A DNA stretch of 10,801 nt. Source: an uncultured Prevotellaceae bacterium (GTDB lineage Bacteria; Bacteroidota; Bacteroidia; Bacteroidales; Bacteroidaceae). Below are positions 6,629 to 10,801 of the stretch, in pieces (positions within the stretch are counted from its first letter, which is position 1; every line of letters starts with the position of its first letter). The position numbers were made by a program, and so were the translations under genes. The notes beneath the pieces are model-generated. The model was not told where the DNA came from, did no database searches, and saw only the letters and a program-made list of their open reading frames with translations. The stretch covers positions 1-10,801 of the forward strand of contig CAMZHB010000030.1 of NCBI GenBank assembly GCA_947306605.1, read 5' to 3'.

Positions 6629-9403
6629 ATGAAAAAATACATGACAGTGTCGGTTCTGTTTGCGGTCTGCAACCTGTTCTTGTCCGCGCAGAATACAGTT
6701 TCAACAACCTGGGACACAAATCCCGCAAGTGCCAACAGCATCGTCTCTGCCGAAGAAACGTTCACGGTGGACAGTATCAAGTACATCAAAACCTCCAACA
6801 CGGCCGTATCTGTCACATATCCCAACGAGGAGCAGCCGACGGCCGACAATATCAGCACTTACACCGGCGACATCGTCATCCCGGCCAAGGTGACCTACGA
6901 AGGAAAGACTTATAAAGTGACTGGCATCGGTGACTACGCGTTCAACTATGCCGCCATCACGTCCATATCCCTGCCCGAAGGCCTTTTGACACTCGGTTAC
7001 AAGGCCATTTGTCAGACTCAAATCACGGAAATCACCGTACCCAACTCGGTGACCACCATGGACTATGAGGCACTGGCCTACAACAAAAAACTGGTAAAGA
7101 TCGTCTTCGGCGAAAACATCGCAACCAACAAATGGGGCGACAAACTCTGCATCTACGGCGGCAAGAAATACGACGTTTACATGTACTGTAACGCCGTTCC
7201 CACACTGCGCACCTATACGTTCGACTTCACCGGCGCCACCGTTCATGTCTACCCCACCATGTACGCCGCCTTCAAAGCCAACAGCGCGTGGGACTCCTAC
7301 GACATTGTGGGCGACTTGTGGATAGAGTTCACCTATGAGCAGCTGCAAGACTCCATAGCCAAATACAAAGCCCTGTTGCCCACGGAAGAGGAACTGGGAG
7401 TCGACCCCGGCTTCTATTCCGCCAAAACCGTCAAAGTGTTTGCCGAAGCTATTCAGGCGGCCGAGGCTATTGACGAAACGGCATCTTTGCAGCAAATCAA
7501 CGAAGTCATCACTGAGATGACTATTGCCTATAACAACCTTTTCATCTATCCCCTCAACGAAGGCTACTACTACATCGAAAACGTCTTTGAACCTGGAACG
7601 GCAATCTATGGCGATGCCGCCACCTTCACCCGACAAGGTCTCAAAGCCGAAAAACTCAACCCCGACAGCCTCAAGTTCTGCTTCAAAGTCACCCGCGACG
7701 GCAACAATTGGGCCATCCAGTCCGTAGACAACAACTTGTACATGGGCACCAGCATCGGCACGGGCAGCGGGAAATACATCTCCATGACACGCCTGGCCAC
7801 CAAGCCGCAAATCATCACATGGGTCGCCGGCGGACAGTTCAAGCTGCAGAGCCAGTATTCCACCTCTGCCACAACGCAAGCCTACCGCCTTGCAGACGGC
7901 GAAATCACCACATACAATTACAATGCCACCGATGCCGAAGCCACCAGAGCCCTGTGGCATTTCCGTCCGGTCAAGGCCGGCGTGTGCGCCCTAGACTACA
8001 ATCTGGAAAACGTCCGTGTACGCGAGTTCGTCCACGACTTCACCTACACCGCCGCGGCCAGTTCGCGTGTGTCGTCCTACAATGTGGCTCCGCCCGCCCG
8101 CCGCGACCAGCCCGCCCCGGCCACGGTGTTCTGGACACGCGACAAAGATGATGATGTCACCGTTTCGCAGCGTGTAGTGTGGAGTCTCGACTCTACCTTC
8201 GCTTCCTCCAACTACATCAACGTCGATTCGCTCCAGACATCCTGCGAAATCTACAACCTCATCCCGGGCAACACCTATTATTACAAGGTTATAGGCACGC
8301 TGAGCGACGGTACCGAGCGCGAACTGGTGTCTTCGTCATTTACCACCTCCGGCCAAGTGCGCCAAATCAAAGCCAACAGCGCAGCCAACATCCGTGATCT
8401 CGGCGGTTGGAACACGGCAAGCGGCTATCCCGTGCTCTACGGTAAAGTCTACCGCGGCGCCGAGTTCAACGGAACGCACGACATTGAGCCAGAGGACGCA
8501 CTCATCCTGAAAAAAGACGTAGGCATACGTTCCGAACTCGATTTGCGCTACGACTCGGAAGCCAAGAACATCTCGCAGTCGCCTCTCGGCAGCGGTGTCA
8601 GCTACAAGCGTATCGCCCACACCTGGAACGATGTTTATTACGACGGTATGACAAAGACGCGCAACCTCTACAAACAGGACCTGCAGTATGTCATGACTTG
8701 CGTGAAGGCCAACCGTCCCGTTTACTTCCACTGCGCCATCGGAGCCGACCGCACCGGCACCCTCGCCTTCATCATCGAGGGCCTGCTCGGCGTGAGCGAA
8801 AGCGACATCTACAAGGACTACGAGATCACCACGTTCTCCTACTACGACACCGGCCGCAGCAAGAGCCAGTTGTCCAAACAGATGAGCTATATCAAGGGCA
8901 TCAAAGGCATTTCGCTGGAAGAGAAATTCTTTAAGTATTGCACCGACTCCATGGGCCTGAAACCCGCCGATCTCATCGACTTCAAAGGCCGCATGCTGGG
9001 CACAACCTTCGCCACCTCCGTGACTTTGCCCGACGACACGCTCGCCCTCTCCGTCGGCCAGACGTTCACCCTGGCCCCGAGCGTCCTGCCCGCCGAAGCC
9101 AACCAGAACTACACCTACCGTTCCTCGGCTTCGACGGTGGCCAAAGTGTCCAACGACGGCGTCATTACGGCTCTGAAGGAAGGCACCGCCGTCATCTCCG
9201 TCTATGCCGGTGTAGTCAGCACGCAAATGACCGTCAACATCACCGTCAACCCTGCCGATGTCAACCGCGACGGCACGGTCGACAGCGCCGACATCGTAGC
9301 GGTGATTAAGGAAATGCCCGACGGTGACACGAAAGCCGACGTCAACGGCGACGGAGCCATCGACTCGGCCGACATCGTGGCCGTCATCAAAGCGATGAAA
9401 TAA
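6629..9403 (+). CDS. Secreted multidomain tyrosine-phosphatase-like protein with BspA repeats and dockerin
   Basis: The protein has 924 residues. A signal peptide (MKKYMTVSVLFAVCNLFLSA) probably ends near residue 20. About 78-230 is a BspA-type leucine-rich repeat region (T-G-D-I-V-I-P, Y-K-V-T-G-I-G-D-Y-A-F, I-T-S-I-S-L-P-E-G). About 234-305 is a helical FIVAR-like linker. About 308-448 is a lectin-like (ricin-like?) domain ending W-H-F-R-P-V. About 485-577 is FN3-like (G-N-T-Y-Y-Y-K-V). About 583-785 is a Y_phosphatase3/PTP-like domain with N-I-R-D-L-G-G at 587-593 and P-loop H-C-A-I-G-A-D-R-T-G at 701-710, so catalytic Cys702 and Arg708 are present. About 795-875 is an Ig-like group 2 (Big_2) domain. 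Residues 876-924 are a two-repeat type I dockerin. The likely role is an extracellular phosphatase acting on phosphotyrosine, phosphoinositide or a phosphorylated glycan; the substrate is unknown. The gene has its own promoter and no Shine-Dalgarno site. Confidence 0.92.
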   Translation: MKKYMTVSVLFAVCNLFLSAQNTVSTTWDTNPASANSIVSAEETFTVDSIKYIKTSNTAVSVTYPNEEQPTADNISTYTGDIVIPAKVTYEGKTYKVTGIGDYAFNYAAITSISLPEGLLTLGYKAICQTQITEITVPNSVTTMDYEALAYNKKLVKIVFGENIATNKWGDKLCIYGGKKYDVYMYCNAVPTLRTYTFDFTGATVHVYPTMYAAFKANSAWDSYDIVGDLWIEFTYEQLQDSIAKYKALLPTEEELGVDPGFYSAKTVKVFAEAIQAAEAIDETASLQQINEVITEMTIAYNNLFIYPLNEGYYYIENVFEPGTAIYGDAATFTRQGLKAEKLNPDSLKFCFKVTRDGNNWAIQSVDNNLYMGTSIGTGSGKYISMTRLATKPQIITWVAGGQFKLQSQYSTSATTQAYRLADGEITTYNYNATDAEATRALWHFRPVKAGVCALDYNLENVRVREFVHDFTYTAAASSRVSSYNVAPPARRDQPAPATVFWTRDKDDDVTVSQRVVWSLDSTFASSNYINVDSLQTSCEIYNLIPGNTYYYKVIGTLSDGTERELVSSSFTTSGQVRQIKANSAANIRDLGGWNTASGYPVLYGKVYRGAEFNGTHDIEPEDALILKKDVGIRSELDLRYDSEAKNISQSPLGSGVSYKRIAHTWNDVYYDGMTKTRNLYKQDLQYVMTCVKANRPVYFHCAIGADRTGTLAFIIEGLLGVSESDIYKDYEITTFSYYDTGRSKSQLSKQMSYIKGIKGISLEEKFFKYCTDSMGLKPADLIDFKGRMLGTTFATSVTLPDDTLALSVGQTFTLAPSVLPAEANQNYTYRSSASTVAKVSNDGVITALKEGTAVISVYAGVVSTQMTVNITVNPADVNRDGTVDSADIVAVIKEMPDGDTKADVNGDGAIDSADIVAVIKAMK

Positions 9404-9477
9404 TGTCAAAAAACTTTACCCAAAAATCAGACATTTTGTAATGCACTGATTTTCCTTGGAATTCAGAAACTGTAAAA
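9254..9477 (+). repeat. Duplicated dockerin plus 3' flank, copy 2
   Basis: This is the second copy of the dockerin cassette: 49 codons (9254-9400), the stop codon and 74 bases to the palindromic element. The amino acid sequence is identical to copy 1 (6163-6386) with 10 synonymous changes. The upstream Big_2 sequence has no visible similarity to the GLUG protein, so homology starts at the dockerin. Confidence 0.85.
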
Positions 9478-9564
9478 CAGAAGCGGCGTTTCAAAAGTTT
9501 GAGACGCCGTTTCTGTTTTTCGAAACGCCGCCTTTGCGCGCAGAAGTCCCACCTCCGGCGTCCC
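9478..9564 (+). repeat. Palindromic intergenic element, copy C (three 21-base units, possible terminator)
   Basis: The 38-base hairpin (9478-9515) has the same sequence as copy B, but five T residues follow it (9516-9520), making a plausible intrinsic terminator for the phosphatase gene. The 21-base units start at 9480, 9501 and 9522. The conserved tail gaagtcccacctccgg begins at 9543. It starts exactly 74 bases after the stop codon, as in copy B. Confidence 0.85.
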
Positions 9565-9623
9565 TCATACGTTGTACGCCCACATTTTTCATCATTAAAT
9601 TTTCATTGTTCATTGATTCTTCC

Positions 9624-9631
9624 TATCTTTG
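9624..9631 (+). promoter_or_regulatory. Bacteroidetes -7 promoter element (TATCTTTG)
   Basis: TATCTTTG fits TAnnTTTG and lies 92 bases before the TolC ATG at 9724. It is the same octamer as upstream of the phosphatase gene, and the next two bases (CA) also match. A TTG at 9606-9608 is a weak -33 candidate, 15 bases upstream. Confidence 0.65.
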
Positions 9632-9652
9632 CATTGTCATAATTAAACCTTT

Positions 9653-9697
9653 CGGGGTTCAACCCGTCATAAAAAAGCGTCGGCACCGGTGTCGGCA
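9653..9697 (+). promoter_or_regulatory. Leader hairpins upstream of the TolC gene
   Basis: CGGG (9653-9656) pairs with CCCG (9663-9666). GTCGGCA occurs twice (9679-9685 and 9691-9697) around CCGGT, and 9679-9696 can fold into a stem with two G-T pairs and a CCGG loop. No riboswitch family is recognised. This may be 5' UTR structure or an operator; function is unknown. Confidence 0.35.
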
Positions 9698-9723
9698 TAT
9701 GTACTAATCCCTATCTCATTTAT

Positions 9724-10801
9724 ATGAAGAAATGCATAACATCATTGGTTCTGTTCGCGGCCGGCATTACACTCTCGTCCGCCCAGAAGCAATGGACACT
9801 GCAGGAGTGTATCGACTACGCTCTGATAAATAACATCCAGCTGAAGCAGAATCAGATTTCAGCAGCCTCGGCCGAAGAGGACGAACGCGCCTCGCGTGCG
9901 GCCCTGCTGCCCAGTCTGTCGGCCAGCACCAACCAGTCGATTACTAACCGGCCGTTCAGCCAGTCAACCATCAACCTGACGAACGGCACCATGACAACGT
10001 CGAGCAACGAAACCAACTACAACGGCAACTACGGGCTCAACGCCAACTGGACCGTGTGGAACGGCGGCAAGAACCGCAAAAACGTGACCCGCAGCCGCTA
10101 CCTGCGCCAGATGGCCGACCTGCAGACGCAGGAAACCGCCAACAACATTCAGGAACAAATCACACAACTCTACGTGCAGATACTCTACCTGACGGAAGCC
10201 GTGCGCGTGGACAGCCAGATTGTGAAGGCTTCGCAACTGCAACTGGACCGCGGACGGGACTTCCTGCGCGTAGGCAGCATAGCCAAAGTGGACGTGGCCC
10301 AACTGGAAGCACAGGTGGCCCAGGACCAGTATGCACTGGTGAGCGCACAGACCCAGGTGGCCAACTACAAACTGCAACTGAAACAACTGCTGGAACTGCA
10401 CGGCGAAGAGGACTTCGACGTGGCTGTGCCCACCGTGGGCGACAACACCGTGCTGGCCCCCGTGCCCACAAAGAAAGCCATCTATGAGACCGCCCTCAAC
10501 CTGCGCCCCGAAGTGGAAAGCGATCGCCTCAACATCGAAGCCTCCAACCTCGAAGTGGATATCGCCAAAGCCGGATACCAGCCCACCGTGAGCATGAACG
10601 CGGGCATCGGCACGAACAACGGCAGCGGCATGAAAAATGACTTCGGCACACAACTGAAAAACAACTGGAGCAACTCGGTGGGCGTCACCGTGTCCATCCC
10701 CATCCTCGACAACCGCCAGACCAAGTCGGCCGTGAACAAAGCCAAACTCGCCGTGGAGAACAGCCAACTGCAACTGAAAAACACCCAAAAACAACTCTAC
10801 A
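9724..10801 (+). CDS. TolC-family outer-membrane efflux protein (3'-truncated)
   Basis: This open frame runs off the right edge; 359 codons are visible, most of the usual 430-480 residues. It starts with a signal peptide (MKKCITSLVLFAAGITLSSA) followed by W-T-L-Q-E-C-I-D-Y-A-L-I-N-N at 24-37, the classic start of the mature TolC/OEP domain. Further hallmarks are A-L-L-P-S-L-S-A-S (about 60-68), W-T-V-W-N-G-G-K-N (first beta-strand/turn), long coiled-coil-like helices rich in Q, L and A (G-S-I-A-K-V-D-V-A-Q-L-E-A-Q-V), R-P-E-V-E at the start of the second repeat, and V-S-I-P-I-L-D-N-R near the end. The family forms trimeric outer-membrane channels for RND, MFS or ABC exporters and type I secretion. 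In Bacteroidales the gene is usually followed by an HlyD-like adaptor and an RND pump, which would lie beyond the window. It has its own promoter and a structured leader. Confidence 0.95.
   Translation, partial: MKKCITSLVLFAAGITLSSAQKQWTLQECIDYALINNIQLKQNQISAASAEEDERASRAALLPSLSASTNQSITNRPFSQSTINLTNGTMTTSSNETNYNGNYGLNANWTVWNGGKNRKNVTRSRYLRQMADLQTQETANNIQEQITQLYVQILYLTEAVRVDSQIVKASQLQLDRGRDFLRVGSIAKVDVAQLEAQVAQDQYALVSAQTQVANYKLQLKQLLELHGEEDFDVAVPTVGDNTVLAPVPTKKAIYETALNLRPEVESDRLNIEASNLEVDIAKAGYQPTVSMNAGIGTNNGSGMKNDFGTQLKNNWSNSVGVTVSIPILDNRQTKSAVNKAKLAVENSQLQLKNTQKQLY

Larger units (their letters stand above)
9404..9723. other. Intergenic gap: shared 3' flank, palindromic element/terminator, promoter and leader
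   Basis: This 320-base gap holds the 74-base shared flank, copy C of the palindromic element (9478-9564), an AT-rich stretch (9580-9620), a TATCTTTG promoter box (9624-9631) and a leader of about 90 bases with two small hairpins (9653-9697). I see no gene here; the open frame from 9456 is a product of the 21-base repeat. Confidence 0.75.

Noticed and set aside
6701..7960. 419-codon open frame on the minus strand opposite the phosphatase gene
   Set aside because: Shadow of the real coding strand; the opposite frame has clear BspA and lectin-like sequence, and this translation has no family features.
8336..9409. 357-codon open frame on the minus strand opposite the phosphatase and dockerin region
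   Set aside because: Shadow frame; its N-terminus is the complement of the dockerin, and the same artefact appears opposite the other dockerin.
9456..9707. 83-codon + strand frame in the last gap
   Set aside because: Its first half is the translated 21-base palindromic repeat and its second half runs through the promoter and leader of the TolC gene; not a credible protein.
9964..10794. 276-codon open frame on the minus strand at the right edge
   Set aside because: It lies opposite a clear TolC-family gene; its H/V/G-rich translation is a typical complement artefact.

Overview
The window is from the chromosome of a member of the Bacteroidales, probably a gut or oral commensal of the Prevotellaceae/Muribaculaceae type; the genus cannot be fixed from this sequence. 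The evidence is the Bacteroidetes -7 promoter motif TAnnTTTG ahead of three genes, the near absence of Shine-Dalgarno sites, and the protein families present: BspA-type leucine-rich repeats, a GLUG-type surface protein, a Bacteroidales C-terminal sorting-like tail, and TolC. Coding sequence is GC-rich, with C/G-ending codons. All real genes lie on the + strand.

Layout. (1) 1-2389: 3' part of a large secreted multidomain protein with a discoidin-like region, helical linkers, a lectin-like region and a sorting-type C-terminal tail. It is closed by a strong intrinsic terminator (2432-2463). (2) 2726-4912 and 4927-6312: a two-gene operon. The first gene encodes a secreted phosphodiester glycosidase (NAGPA family). 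The second encodes a GLUG-type surface protein ending in a type I dockerin. (3) 6629-9403: a 924-residue secreted protein with BspA repeats, a lectin-like region, an FN3-like domain, a CX5R tyrosine-phosphatase-like domain (HCAIGADRTG), an Ig-like group 2 domain and a dockerin. (4) 9724-10801: the 5' part of a TolC-family outer-membrane efflux gene, running off the window.

The two dockerins are identical over 49 residues but differ at 10 nucleotide positions, all synonymous. The homology continues past the stop codon through 74 ungapped bases into a shared intergenic element. That element is a palindromic module built on a 21-base period. It occurs in three of the gaps between genes (2390-2725, 6313-6628, 9404-9723): once inverted and twice direct. 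The two direct copies appear to differ by exactly one 21-base unit.

How the genes may work together (inference): the secreted proteins look like extracellular glycan-processing or adhesion factors. The phosphodiester glycosidase and the phosphatase could act in sequence on phosphodiester-linked glycans. The dockerins suggest that two of the proteins dock onto a cohesin-bearing partner encoded elsewhere. TolC looks like the start of a separate export or efflux operon.
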